Assembly: GCA_963768565.1 (NCBI GenBank)
Contig: CAVYIO010000038.1
Coordinates: forward strand, 1-64,000
Direction: 5' to 3'
Length of the DNA: 64,000 nucleotides
Origin: JABDKH01 sp963768565
GTDB taxonomy: Bacteria > Bacteroidota > Rhodothermia > Rhodothermales > JABDKH01
Shown: piece after piece, positions 37,554-46,452 of the stretch
Position numbering within the stretch: position 1 is the first letter of the stretch
How the letters are laid out: each line of letters begins with the position of its first letter
The notes under the pieces: generated by a model
Told to the model about the DNA's origin: nothing
The model's input: only the letters and a program-made list of their open reading frames with translations
Database searches by the model: none
Translations under genes and position numbers: made by a program

Positions 37554-37712
37554 ATGGGTAAAATCTCAATCCTTCGTGAGTTCTGGGATTTCTTGCGCAT
37601 TCGCAAGAAGTTCTGGCTGGCCCCGATCGTCATGATTCTTCTCCTGCTCAGCCTTCTAATCGTACTGACGCAGGGTTCGGCCCTCGCACCGTTCATCTAC
37701 GCGCTGTTCTAG
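37554..37712 (+). CDS. DUF5989 family small membrane protein
   Basis: A 52-residue protein with one transmembrane segment. MGKISILREFWDFLRIRKKF is followed by the hydrophobic WLAPIVMILLLLSLLIVLTQ and GSALAPFIYALF. This is the DUF5989 pattern, a short family usually found next to SxtJ-like proteins and carbamoyltransferases. I chose ATG 37554; the frame is open to an upstream ATG at 37458, but only the last 52 residues match the family. Here it stands alone between a permease gene and a GNAT gene on the other strand. Function is unknown. Confidence 0.85.
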   Translation: MGKISILREFWDFLRIRKKFWLAPIVMILLLLSLLIVLTQGSALAPFIYALF

Positions 37713-37730
37713 ACGACCGGTGCCACTGGA

Positions 37731-38204
37731 CTATAGATCTCGCTCGAATCTCAGTCTGAAGTCGCGGTAGAGGGGATTGTAGTCGGCGCGCGTCACCTGA
37801 AAACCCTCAGCCAGTCCCATCACGGTCATGCCGGCGTGACGGTTGGGTATTGTGTCGTAAGCGATACGGCGATAGCCCCACGAGCGAGCCGTCTCGCACA
37901 TATGCTGGAGCAGAGCCCTGGCTACACCACGTCGCCGATACTCACTGCGGACGCCACCCTTCGCGCTGTAGAATGTGAACCGGTCCTCCTTGTAGCCGAT
38001 CTTAAAACCCACTGGAACGCCGTCCACGTATGCCACAAGAATCAGCAGATCCTCGCGTTCGAACGTGTTGATGACTCGATCTTCCCGAAAGATCAGTCCG
38101 TTCATCTCTTCGATCAAATACAGATGATCCAGACCAACGATTCTGACATCTACGTGCCAGTCACCGCTGTCGAGGCTCTCTGCGATGTAGGTCGTGCTCT
38201 CCAT
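37731..38204 (-). CDS. GNAT family N-acetyltransferase
   Basis: A 157-residue acetyltransferase. Family features are LVAYVDGVPVGFKIGYKEDR (strands 4-5), the acetyl-CoA-binding loop RSEYRRRGVARALLQHMCET (R/QxxGxG/A), and ARSWGYRRIAYDTIPNRHAG then NRHAGMTVMGLAEGFQVTRA. The substrate is unknown. Its ATG overlaps the stop of the helicase gene (TAATG), so it is translationally coupled to it. Confidence 0.85.
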   Translation of the reverse strand: MESTTYIAESLDSGDWHVDVRIVGLDHLYLIEEMNGLIFREDRVINTFEREDLLILVAYVDGVPVGFKIGYKEDRFTFYSAKGGVRSEYRRRGVARALLQHMCETARSWGYRRIAYDTIPNRHAGMTVMGLAEGFQVTRADYNPLYRDFRLRFERDL

Positions 38205-40252
38205 TAGACTCCAAAAGGAAGGCCGTCGGCAAGTCGGGCGGGATCTACCGGTTGTGGACCTGCCAGCTCGCGGCCCGATTCCTCAACCAGGATACATGGT
38301 TCTAGAATCGACTCCGGAACGTCGGATATAAATCGAGACGGTCGCGCAAAATACTCTCCTTCGTAGCGTCGGTACCGTATCGACGGATAGGTGATAAACA
38401 GGTTCTCCTCCGCCCTCGTGATAGCGACGTACAGCAGGCGTAGTTCCTCATCCAGCGCGTCGTCGTCATTCAGGGAATGGGTCGACGGCAGCACACCCTC
38501 CAGCGCCTGAATCACAATCACCGTGTGAAATTCCAGGCCCTTCGCTGAATGTATCGTGGACAAAACGAGCGGGCTTTCATCGTCCGGCGTGGGTTCGCCA
38601 TCGATGGCCGTTAGTTCGATCGGGTCCAACGCCAGCGATGACAGGAATTGTTCTCGAGACGTAAACTGATCAGCCAGAGCCACAAAATGCTCAAGATCCT
38701 GCTGTCGCTTCGGATAGTCGTCGAAGTACTTCCGCTTGAGAATGGGCTCGTAGTAAGCCACGACGTCCTCCACCTCGGCAATGACGGACCCCGGCTTCTG
38801 GTGCGACTTGAGCATCGAAAACAGGCGCTTCAGTTCGTCGATGTACCGGGGTGAATAGGGACGTTCCTCCAGTTCGTACGGACTTCCCGATGCCGACGTG
38901 ATCCACTCGATGAGGTCGCGCGACGTCTTCGGACCGATGCCTTCAAGCAATTGCAGAGCACGGTTCCAGGCCACGGCGTCATGCGGATTCTCCAGAATCC
39001 GGAGATATGAAATCACATCTTTGATGTGTGCGGCCTCGCTCAGTTTGAGTCCGCCATATTTCACGAACGGGATGTTGGTTCGGTTCAATTCGATTTCGAG
39101 CCCGTATGAGTTGAACCCGCTCCGAAACAGCACGGCCATGCGGTTGAGCGGCACGCCGTCCTCGCGCAGCTGAAGAACCATCTGGGATACGAACCGGCTT
39201 TCGACCTGATCATCCGTTGCCGGAACGATGGCGGGAAGATCGCCCGTCTTCCCGTCCGAGAAGAGTTGCTTCTCGTACTTCTTTCGAGCGTGTTCCAGAA
39301 CGTGATTCGCGAGATCGAGGACTGGCTGCGTCGAGCGATAATTGTGCTCGAGTTTGAGGAGACGAGTCCCCGGGAAGCGCGTCGGAAACTCGAAGATATT
39401 GGTGGGGTCGGCTCCGCGAAATCTGTAGATGCTCTGGGCGTCGTCGCCCACGGCCATAACGTTGCCGTGTACGGCTCCGAAACGCGTCACGAGATCCGCC
39501 TGCAGCCGGTTGGTGTCCTGATACTCATCAACGAGTAAGTGCAAACACTCACGCGAAATCCTGTCGGCAACTTCAGCATCCTGATCGAACAACTGCAGGG
39601 TCTTGGCCAGCAGGTCGTCGTAGTCCATAAGGCCGTATCGATGCTTGTAGTCGGCGTAGCCACGAAACAGGTCCTCCAGTTCCTGTACGTACTCGACGAA
39701 CTGCGGGAAGCGATCCACGATGATGTCCTCGAGCGTGACTCCTCGATTGGTAACGGAGGAGAACATGGACTGCAGGCGACGCTTTTTCGGGAATCGTTTG
39801 TCGCTCTTGTGTTTCCCGGCCGCGGTGCGGACTGCATCGATTACGTCGGCGGAGTCGCTCGCGTCGAGGATGGTGAAGTTGTTGGCGTACCCCAGCTTTG
39901 GCGCGTAGCGGCGAAGGATGCCGAGGCAGTACGAATGGAACGTTCCGCCGCGGACCCGGCTGCATCGCCCGTCCAGCAGGGCACTGGCTCGCGTCAGCAT
40001 CTCGCGCGACGCGCGACGGGTAAACGTGAGCAGTGCGATTCGCTCCGGCTTTACCCCTGTCTCGACGAGGTAGGCAACCCTAAAAATCAGGGTCCGCGTT
40101 TTACCCGTGCCGGCGCCGGCGATGACGAGCACCGGGCCGCCGGGTGCCGTAACAGCTGCGAGTTGCTGCACGTTCAACTCGCTTTCGTAGTCGATCGCGA
40201 GTGACGTGACGGTCGGGGAGGCCTCCGGCCTTAGAACTATCCGGCGCGGCAT
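38204..40252 (-). CDS. UvrD/Rep/PcrA-type superfamily 1 DNA helicase
   Basis: An ATP-dependent 3'-5' DNA helicase of about 682 residues. Motifs: LNVQQLAAVTAPGGPVLVIA (Q motif into Walker A), AGAGTGKTRTLIFRVAYLVE, GGTFHSYCLGILRRY (Ia), LLVDEYQDTNRLQADLVTRF (Walker B, II), AVGDDAQSIYRFRGADPTNI (III), LEHNYRSTQPVLDLAN (IV), VLSTIHSAKGLEFHTVIVIQ (V) and LRLLYVAITRAEENLFITYP (VI). I chose ATG 40252 (MPRRIVLRPEASPTV). It lacks the usual long C-terminal domain and ends at PARLADGLPFGV. It is divergent from parA and is followed by the coupled GNAT gene. Confidence 0.92.
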   Translation of the reverse strand: MPRRIVLRPEASPTVTSLAIDYESELNVQQLAAVTAPGGPVLVIAGAGTGKTRTLIFRVAYLVETGVKPERIALLTFTRRASREMLTRASALLDGRCSRVRGGTFHSYCLGILRRYAPKLGYANNFTILDASDSADVIDAVRTAAGKHKSDKRFPKKRRLQSMFSSVTNRGVTLEDIIVDRFPQFVEYVQELEDLFRGYADYKHRYGLMDYDDLLAKTLQLFDQDAEVADRISRECLHLLVDEYQDTNRLQADLVTRFGAVHGNVMAVGDDAQSIYRFRGADPTNIFEFPTRFPGTRLLKLEHNYRSTQPVLDLANHVLEHARKKYEKQLFSDGKTGDLPAIVPATDDQVESRFVSQMVLQLREDGVPLNRMAVLFRSGFNSYGLEIELNRTNIPFVKYGGLKLSEAAHIKDVISYLRILENPHDAVAWNRALQLLEGIGPKTSRDLIEWITSASGSPYELEERPYSPRYIDELKRLFSMLKSHQKPGSVIAEVEDVVAYYEPILKRKYFDDYPKRQQDLEHFVALADQFTSREQFLSSLALDPIELTAIDGEPTPDDESPLVLSTIHSAKGLEFHTVIVIQALEGVLPSTHSLNDDDALDEELRLLYVAITRAEENLFITYPSIRYRRYEGEYFARPSRFISDVPESILEPCILVEESGRELAGPQPVDPARLADGLPFGV

Positions 40253-40528
40253 ACAGTCAGTTGCATAAATGCGGAGGCGTGCCGGCAATCGCAGCGGCGG
40301 CTGCGGCACCGGTTTGAAACGGCTATACGGCCCTGTCTACGACCAATACGGCACCCACGTTTCCCTCGGGCGCTGTTGGCTTACGAGACACTTTCTTCAT
40401 ACCTTTTTGGGTCCCCCCAGTACCCTTACGCTCACGTACGTCGCGTTCGACCCGGGACTATCGGGAATGAGTCGCGGTCCCGATTCCCCCAACCTCGAGC
40501 CGGCATTGCCACCGGCAAATGGTCTTTG

Positions 40529-41347
40529 ATGGCTAAGACAATCGCAGTCGCTAACCAGAAAGGCGGCGTTGGAAAAACTACCACGTCCGTCAATCTGGCA
40601 TGCTCCCTGGCGGCCACCGAGCACCCAACGCTGCTCATCGACTTCGACCCGCAGGCCAACGGCACATCCGGTGTCGGTATTGACTCGCGCACAGCTCTTC
40701 GGACAAGTTACGAGGTCCTGATAGGATCCTCGACCCTGGATGAGGCGATCGTGTCAACGGATATGCCGTTCCTCGACGCCGTTCCCAGTCATATCAATCT
40801 CGTCGGAGCCGAGATCGAGATGGTTGACGTGCCGGACCGCGAGCGCATCCTTAAACGTGCACTGGGGCGAATCCAGCACACGTACGACTTTATCATCATC
40901 GATTGCCCCCCATCGCTCGGGCTGCTGACCCTTAACGCGCTGACCGCAGCCGATTCCGTCCTGATCCCGGTGCAGGCCGAATACTATGCGCTTGAGGGAC
41001 TCGGGCAATTACTGAATACGATCAAGATTGTCCGACACAATCTGAATCCGGATCTGGAGATTGAGGGTGTGCTCGTGACCATGTTTGATACCCGCCTGCG
41101 ACTTGCCAACCAGGTCGCGGACGAGGTCCGTCGCTATTTCGGGGATCGTGTGTTCCGGACTATCGTCCAACGGAACGTCAGACTCTCGGAAGCACCAAGT
41201 TTTGGAAAGCCGGTGCTGCTGTACGATGCCACGAGCACCGGGGCCCGCAACTACATCGGGCTTGCAAAGGAAGTTCTGCATAACAACAGGCGGATGCTGG
41301 AGAGTGAGAGTCAGATTTCCGAGCCGGTCCAGCCGAATGCCGATTGA
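40529..41347 (+). CDS. parA: Chromosome partitioning ATPase ParA (Soj)
   Basis: A deviant-Walker ATPase of 272 residues that works with ParB in chromosome segregation. The start ATG 40529 gives MAKTIAVANQKGGVGKTTTS with the deviant Walker A motif at residues 10-17 (KGGVGKTT). Further motifs are PTLLIDFDPQANGTSGVGID (A'), YDFIIIDCPPSLGLLTLNAL (Walker B) and VLIPVQAEYYALEGLGQLLN. Its stop is followed by parB, whose frame overlaps it slightly. Confidence 0.95.
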   Translation: MAKTIAVANQKGGVGKTTTSVNLACSLAATEHPTLLIDFDPQANGTSGVGIDSRTALRTSYEVLIGSSTLDEAIVSTDMPFLDAVPSHINLVGAEIEMVDVPDRERILKRALGRIQHTYDFIIIDCPPSLGLLTLNALTAADSVLIPVQAEYYALEGLGQLLNTIKIVRHNLNPDLEIEGVLVTMFDTRLRLANQVADEVRRYFGDRVFRTIVQRNVRLSEAPSFGKPVLLYDATSTGARNYIGLAKEVLHNNRRMLESESQISEPVQPNAD

Positions 41348-41385
41348 ATCAGGAACCCTGGTACAAACCAAACAGCACGCACAGC

Positions 41386-42324
41386 ATGGCGACTAAGAAA
41401 GCAGCCCTTGGCCGGGGTCTGGATGCATTGATCTCGATCGATCGACCGACCGACGGGACGTCCGGCGACGAATCGACCGGGTCGAAAATGTATGACTTTG
41501 AGGATCGTTTGCGCCTCGTCGGACGCGTCGCCGAAATCGAAGTCGAGAAGATCAAGCCGAATCCGTACCAGCCCCGCGACTCCTTCGATGAGGCCGGTCT
41601 CGAAGAGCTGGCCACCTCGATTACGCAGGTGGGCATCGTTCAGCCGATTACCGTGCGTGCAGTCGGAGGTGGACGATTCGAACTGATCTCGGGAGAACGG
41701 AGACTCAGGGCCGCAAAGCTGGCCGGGCTCGCCCGCATTCCTTCGTACGTCAGGCAGGCGGATACTGAGGAAATGCTGGAGATGGCTATTGTCGAGAACA
41801 TCCAGCGCGAGGAGCTCAATCCGATTGAGATTGCTCATGGATACGAGCGCCTGATCGATGAATGTGGTTTGACCCAGGAACAGGTATCCGACAAAGTCGG
41901 CAAGAGCCGGGTGGCGGTGACGAATACGCTGCGGCTGCTCAGGCTGCCTGCGTACATCCAGTCGCTGATCAAACTCGGCAGTCTCACAGCGGGTCATGCG
42001 CGGGCTGTAGTGAGTATCGAAGACGAGTCTCTGCAGCGGAAGATCGTGGAAGTCGCCGTTCGGGAGGGCCTGTCGGTGCGAGAGGTCGAGCGCAGGGTTC
42101 GATCGATACTCACGCCCCGCGAGAAGACTCCGGCACCAACACAGAAGGTCACGAACCGTAATGTGGATCCGAACATGCGGGCAGTCACGGATCGACTTCG
42201 ATCCCGATTCAGTACCCAGGTTCAGATCCGACCGCACGGCTCGGACGATTCCGGTCGTATCGAGATCTCGTACTACTCTCGGGAGGACCTCGAGCGACTT
42301 ATCGAGGAGCTCCTGCTCTCCTGA
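41386..42324 (+). CDS. parB: Chromosome partitioning protein ParB
   Basis: A parS-binding CTPase of about 312 residues. The N-terminal segment ALGRGLDALI is conserved. The ParB/Sulfiredoxin domain has IKPNPYQPRDSFDEAGLEEL, GIVQPITVRAVGGGRFELIS and the CTP-binding GERRLRAAKLAGL. The helix-turn-helix region has EQVSDKVGKSRVAVTNTLRL. The C-terminus is for dimerisation. The ATG at 41386 (MATKKAALGRG) fits the family; a TTG at 41344 is in the same frame. It directly follows parA. Confidence 0.94.
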   Translation: MATKKAALGRGLDALISIDRPTDGTSGDESTGSKMYDFEDRLRLVGRVAEIEVEKIKPNPYQPRDSFDEAGLEELATSITQVGIVQPITVRAVGGGRFELISGERRLRAAKLAGLARIPSYVRQADTEEMLEMAIVENIQREELNPIEIAHGYERLIDECGLTQEQVSDKVGKSRVAVTNTLRLLRLPAYIQSLIKLGSLTAGHARAVVSIEDESLQRKIVEVAVREGLSVREVERRVRSILTPREKTPAPTQKVTNRNVDPNMRAVTDRLRSRFSTQVQIRPHGSDDSGRIEISYYSREDLERLIEELLLS

Positions 42325-42334
42325 GCCACCTGAC

Positions 42335-42973
42335 GTGCCCGTGGCAATACACCGGCTGATACTCTTGCCCGCCAGGACTCGAGGGTGGATTCGAGCGGTG
42401 GCCGTCGTGGCGGTACTGCTTGCGGTATCGACGACGACATATCCCGCGGTCTGTCAGTTGAGTTCGCCGGTGGCCGACGCCCAGTCAGGCGACCACAGCC
42501 CCGGCGGCGCGCTCTGGCGTGCGTTCGCGGTACCCGGTTGGGGACAGGTCTATAACCGCCAGTTCATCAAGCTTCCCTTCCTGTACGGCGCCATAGGCGG
42601 TCTCGCATTCCTGGCGTCTGATATCAACGGCGACTACCGATTATACCGACGCGCCTACCTGTACAAGTCGTACCAGGAACGGGTAGAGTCCGGACAGTTG
42701 ATCGACAACCCGAATGAGACGCTGAAACCGTACTACGACCAGTTGGCCGCCCGATTCGGCGCGATTTCGTCCTCCCCACTGCGCGACAGGCGCGACAATC
42801 TCAGACGGAACCGTGACCTTTCGTTCGTTGGCATCGGCTTAGTGTATGGTCTATCCGTGCTGGACGCCTACATAAGCGCTCATTTGCTCGATTTTGATGT
42901 CGACGAAGACCTGACGGTCTTCGTCAGGCCGGTACCCTACGGTCTTTCCGCAAATGTGAAGATGCGCTTCTAA
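42335..42973 (+). CDS. DUF5683 domain membrane protein
   Basis: A protein of about 212 residues following parB. The N-terminal segment AVAVVAVLLAVSTTTYPAVC is a signal or anchor. The DUF5683 domain has RAFAVPGWGQVYNRQFIKLP then FLYGAIGGLAFLASDINGDY, RNRDLSFVGIGLVYGLSVLD and AYISAHLLDFDVDEDLTV. This family typically follows parA-parB in Bacteroidota. No ATG fits; a GTG at 42335 or 42341 is the best start. Function is unknown. Confidence 0.85.
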   Translation: MPVAIHRLILLPARTRGWIRAVAVVAVLLAVSTTTYPAVCQLSSPVADAQSGDHSPGGALWRAFAVPGWGQVYNRQFIKLPFLYGAIGGLAFLASDINGDYRLYRRAYLYKSYQERVESGQLIDNPNETLKPYYDQLAARFGAISSSPLRDRRDNLRRNRDLSFVGIGLVYGLSVLDAYISAHLLDFDVDEDLTVFVRPVPYGLSANVKMRF

Positions 42974-43173
42974 ACCACGCAAACGCCACCAGGACAAGAA
43001 ACAAGTTTGTCGACACGTACATTCAAGGGGGTCTTGACTTCTTGCCCGAAGTTCTCTGCGTCGCGCGCCAACGTCGCGTGTGCCGTCGATGCCCTACGAC
43101 CTGTCGGCACAGGCCAGGCCAGATTCACGACAACGGCCGAAAGTCGCGCCAATCCCTTTCATTCACCCCGGAC

Positions 43174-44484
43174 ATGCCGATGACCGACGGCGACAGCCAG
43201 GAACGACGGGGAACGTCTGTGCCAGAACCACAGGTCGCGACAACCCCTGAGCCAAGGCTCTTCGACAAGTGTCATGCCTTCTTCCACGAAGACGGGCACT
43301 ATTCCACGGCGAAGAGGGATGGCTTGTATCCGTATTTCCGCCCGATCGAGCGCAACGATGGCACGCGAGCCATCATGAACGGGCGCGAAATCATCATGGC
43401 GGGGTCGAACAACTACCTCGGGCTGGTTTCCGACCCGAGAGTCCGGAAGGCCGCTTCCGACGCAATCGAGCAGTACGGCACCGGCTGCACGGGCAGTCGT
43501 TTCCTGAATGGCACGCTGGATATCCACCTCCAGCTCGAGGAGCGCCTGGCACATTTTATGGGCAAGGAGTCCTGTGTTCTGTACTCGACAGGGTATATGA
43601 CGAATCAGGGCGTGATCCAGGCCCTGACCGCAAAGGGCGACATCATCTTCTCGGACAAAGACAATCATGCCTGCATTGTCGCCGGCACGATGGTCAGCAC
43701 GGCCGACACGTGGCGATATCGCCACGATGACATGAATCACCTCCGACTCCTCCTCCAGAAAGCGGAAGATGAGAGACCGGATGCCGGCAAGTTTATCGTG
43801 ACAGACGGCGTGTTCTCGATGAGCGGAGTGATCGCAAGTGTACCGGAGCTCGTGGAGCTTGCGACCGAATTTGGAGCCGTCTTGATGCTTGACGACGCAC
43901 ACGCCGTTGGCGTGATAGGCAAAGGGGGTCGAGGAGCCGCAGCGTACTACGATCTGGGCGACAAGGTGCATCTTACGACGGGCACGTTCTCCAAGAGCTT
44001 TGCCTCCCTGGGCGGCTTCTGCGTGGGTGATGCCGATGTAGTCGAATTCCTGCGGCATAATAGCTCGACGCACATCTTCAGTGCATCCATGCCGCCTGCG
44101 AACGTGGCCACCGTCCTCAAATGCCTCGAGATACTCGAAACGGAACCTGAGCGACTGGAGCGACTCTGGAAGATATCAGACTACATGCGGGATGGATTCC
44201 GCTCTGCTGGTTTTAACGTCTGGACGAGCCAGGCTCCGATTATCCCCGTCGTGATCGGAGACATGAATACCTCATTCAGGTTCTGGAACAGGCTGATCGA
44301 AGAGGGCGTGTTCGTCAACGCAGTCGTTCCGCCGGCAGTCCCCCGCGGACAGAGCCTGATGAGAACATCATACATGGCCACGCACTCGGACGAGGAATTG
44401 GATTTCATCCTCGACGCGTTCGAGCGAGTCGGAAAAGAGCTGCACGTGATTGGCCACAATGGCATGGCCGACGCGGGCTCGTGA
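43174..44484 (+). CDS. spt: Serine palmitoyltransferase-like alpha-oxoamine synthase
   Basis: A PLP enzyme of the alpha-oxoamine synthase family that condenses serine with palmitoyl-CoA to start sphingolipid synthesis. The product is about 436 residues. Motifs: IMAGSNNYLGLVSDPRVRKA, YGTGCTGSRFLNGTLDIHLQ, FSDKDNHACIVAGTMVSTAD, VTDGVFSMSGVIASVPELVE, LMLDDAHAVGVIGKGGRGAA and the PLP-lysine in TTGTFSKSFASLGGFCVGD. KBL and BioF are close relatives; the N-terminal RPIERNDGTRAIMNGREII and the Bacteroidota context favour Spt. The following GNAT-like gene may act in the same pathway. The start is chosen at ATG 43174; a second ATG lies six bases on. Confidence 0.85.
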   Translation: MPMTDGDSQERRGTSVPEPQVATTPEPRLFDKCHAFFHEDGHYSTAKRDGLYPYFRPIERNDGTRAIMNGREIIMAGSNNYLGLVSDPRVRKAASDAIEQYGTGCTGSRFLNGTLDIHLQLEERLAHFMGKESCVLYSTGYMTNQGVIQALTAKGDIIFSDKDNHACIVAGTMVSTADTWRYRHDDMNHLRLLLQKAEDERPDAGKFIVTDGVFSMSGVIASVPELVELATEFGAVLMLDDAHAVGVIGKGGRGAAAYYDLGDKVHLTTGTFSKSFASLGGFCVGDADVVEFLRHNSSTHIFSASMPPANVATVLKCLEILETEPERLERLWKISDYMRDGFRSAGFNVWTSQAPIIPVVIGDMNTSFRFWNRLIEEGVFVNAVVPPAVPRGQSLMRTSYMATHSDEELDFILDAFERVGKELHVIGHNGMADAGS

Positions 44485-44561
44485 ACGTTCGTTGAGTCCG
44501 GCGCCGAGTCATCCCGCGTGTCGGGTGGTTCCCTCAGTGCACATTAGCCCAGAGTGACATC

Positions 44562-45686
44562 GTGACGATCAAGCCTGTTCAGTCGAAAGCAGATCTTCGC
44601 CGTTTCATTTCCTTCCAGTACGATCATTACCGAGGCGATCGATGCTGGATACCACCGCTCAGACTCGACGTCAAACACACGCTGGATCACGGGAAGAATC
44701 CGTTCTTCGATCACGGAAAACTGCAGGCCTTCCTTGCCGAGGACGGAGACGGAAGGATACTGGGCCGGATCGCCGCGATCGTGAACGGGATGCATCTAAA
44801 GAAGTACGACGACGGAGTCGGCTTCTTCGGGTTCTTCGAATCAATTGAAGACCATGCGGTGGCGGATGAGCTTTTCCAGACGGCCGGCAGCTGGCTCCGT
44901 GACCAGGGCCTGAAGGCCATGCGGGGGCCCGCCAACCCTTCGCTAAATGACGTGGCAGGACTTCTGGTCAGCGGCTTTGATCGACGACCCGCCGTCATGA
45001 TGCCGTACAACAAGCCGTACTACGCCGACTTCTTGAGCCGCAGCAACTTTGAGCGCGCCATGACGATGTGGGCGTTTTTCGTTCACGAGAAATATGCCGC
45101 GTTCGACAAGCTCTGGCGAGGGCGAGATATCGTTCTCAAACGGCAACCTGGTCTCAGACTCAGAACGATCGACATGAGCCGATTCGATCAGGAGGCGGCC
45201 ACGATACTGGATATTTACAACGAGGCGTGGTCAAAGAACTGGGGCCACGTGCCGATGACGGACCGCGAGTTCGCCAAGGTGGCGAAAGACATGAAGCAAG
45301 TCCTCGATCCCGATCTCATATTGATCGTGGAGGACGAAGGAGAGCCGATCGGATTCGCCATCAGCCTGCCGGACATGAACCAGGCGCTCCGGCACGTCAA
45401 GGATGGTCGGCTGTTTCCCACAGGCCTTCTGCAGTTGCTGGCTCACACCAAAATGGGGTCCATCTCCTCGATCCGCATGCTCCTGATGGGTGTCAGGCTC
45501 ACGTATCAGGGCCGCGGGATTGATTCCCTGCTCGTGGCCAATTCGATCGAGAATGGTCGGAACCGAGGTTATGATTCGGCAGAGATGAGCTGGGTTCTTG
45601 ACAGTAACCAGCGACTCATCAATAACCTCGAGGCAATCGGTGGAGTCAGGGACAAAGAGTATGCTCTCTATGAGAAGCAAATCTGA
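44562..45686 (+). CDS. Large GNAT-like protein (candidate sphingolipid N-acyltransferase)
   Basis: A 374-residue protein with two acyl-CoA N-acyltransferase-like halves. The N-terminal half has QYDHYRGDRCWIPPLRLDVK, AFLAEDGDGRILGRIAAIVN and MRGPANPSLNDVAGLLVSGF. The C-terminal half has NEAWSKNWGHVPMTDREFAK, LIVEDEGEPIGFAISLPDMN and VRLTYQGRGIDSLLVANSIE. This family is common in Bacteroidota and is generally annotated only as GNAT. It directly follows the serine palmitoyltransferase gene (77 bases) and overlaps the HAD gene. A role in making ceramide is plausible from context but is not shown by sequence. Confidence 0.8.
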   Translation: MTIKPVQSKADLRRFISFQYDHYRGDRCWIPPLRLDVKHTLDHGKNPFFDHGKLQAFLAEDGDGRILGRIAAIVNGMHLKKYDDGVGFFGFFESIEDHAVADELFQTAGSWLRDQGLKAMRGPANPSLNDVAGLLVSGFDRRPAVMMPYNKPYYADFLSRSNFERAMTMWAFFVHEKYAAFDKLWRGRDIVLKRQPGLRLRTIDMSRFDQEAATILDIYNEAWSKNWGHVPMTDREFAKVAKDMKQVLDPDLILIVEDEGEPIGFAISLPDMNQALRHVKDGRLFPTGLLQLLAHTKMGSISSIRMLLMGVRLTYQGRGIDSLLVANSIENGRNRGYDSAEMSWVLDSNQRLINNLEAIGGVRDKEYALYEKQI

Positions 45687-46404
45687 CCGCACTGACTTTG
45701 CTGCGTCGCCTCCGCGGTTTGTGTACTTCGATCTCGACGACACACTTCTCGACCACAGCGGTGCGGAGCGCGAAGCGCTACGTGATCTGGCGCGTGAGAT
45801 CCTCGGCCTTGCGGACGACTCGCCTGTCATCGAACGGCTGCAACACGCCTACCACGATCGAAACCGAGAACTATGGGCAGACTATTCCGCACGTCGTATC
45901 ACCAAGGACGAACTTCGCTGCAAGAGGTTTGAGCATATCGCTGATACCTTTGCAAACGGGGCAACGTGGACTGAGCTCGACTCCTTCTACATGGAGCGAT
46001 ATGCAGATCACTGGCGACCTGTCGATGGCGCTCTCTCGCTATTTGAGTGGGTCGCTGACAGGTACCCGGTAGGAATCATCACGAACGGATTCGCGAGCAC
46101 GCAGCACGCCAAGCTGGATCGATTCCCCATGATTCGAGAGGTGTCGAGAGCTGTGATCATCAGCGAGGAGGTCGGGCATCTTAAGCCGGACCGCCGACTG
46201 TTTCTCCATGCCGAGCACGCTGCCGGTGAGCCCGGAGATTCGATCCTGTATGTTGGAGACTCCTTGCGGTCCGATGTCGAAGGCGCACTTGCGGCGGGCT
46301 GGAGGGCTGCCTGGTACACGGAGAGGGAAGTACCGGTTGAACTGGCTGCGAACGTATTTGCGTTCCGGGAATGGCCGAAGTTCCAGCAGTATCTCGCGGG
46401 CTGA
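45670..46404 (+). CDS. HAD superfamily hydrolase (YjjG-like)
   Basis: A 244-residue HAD phosphatase. Motif I is VYFDLDDTLLDH (nucleophile Asp), motif II is VGIITNGFASTQHAKLDRFP, motif III has Lys in VGHLKPDRRLFLHAEHAA, and motif IV is ILYVGDSLRSDVEGALAAGW. The C1 cap resembles YjjG nucleotidases. Starts at ATG 45670 or 45661, inside the end of the GNAT gene, suggest co-translation. The substrate is unknown; a phosphatase step in the lipid pathway is possible but unproven. A terminator follows 18 bases after the stop. Confidence 0.88.
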   Translation: MRSKSDRTDFAASPPRFVYFDLDDTLLDHSGAEREALRDLAREILGLADDSPVIERLQHAYHDRNRELWADYSARRITKDELRCKRFEHIADTFANGATWTELDSFYMERYADHWRPVDGALSLFEWVADRYPVGIITNGFASTQHAKLDRFPMIREVSRAVIISEEVGHLKPDRRLFLHAEHAAGEPGDSILYVGDSLRSDVEGALAAGWRAAWYTEREVPVELAANVFAFREWPKFQQYLAG

Positions 46405-46421
46405 GAGTGGGGGGTACAAAC

Positions 46422-46452
46422 AAAAAAAGCCACCCAATGGGCAGCCTTTTTT
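46422..46452. terminator. Bidirectional Rho-independent terminator
   Basis: Complementary arms around an ATTG/CAAT loop. On the minus strand GCTGCCC pairs with GGGTGGC (two G-U wobbles) and is followed by seven T. On the plus strand the hairpin is weaker but is followed by TTTTTT. It ends the HAD gene on plus and the candidate ncRNA on minus. Confidence 0.65.

Noticed and set aside
39539..40204. Plus-strand open frame of 221 codons opposite the helicase
   Set aside because: Antisense shadow of helicase motifs I-II.
41311..42237. Minus-strand open frame of 308 codons opposite parB
   Set aside because: Antisense shadow; parB motifs are continuous on the plus strand.
43159..44073. Minus-strand open frame of 304 codons opposite the serine palmitoyltransferase gene
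   Set aside because: Antisense shadow without recognisable domains.
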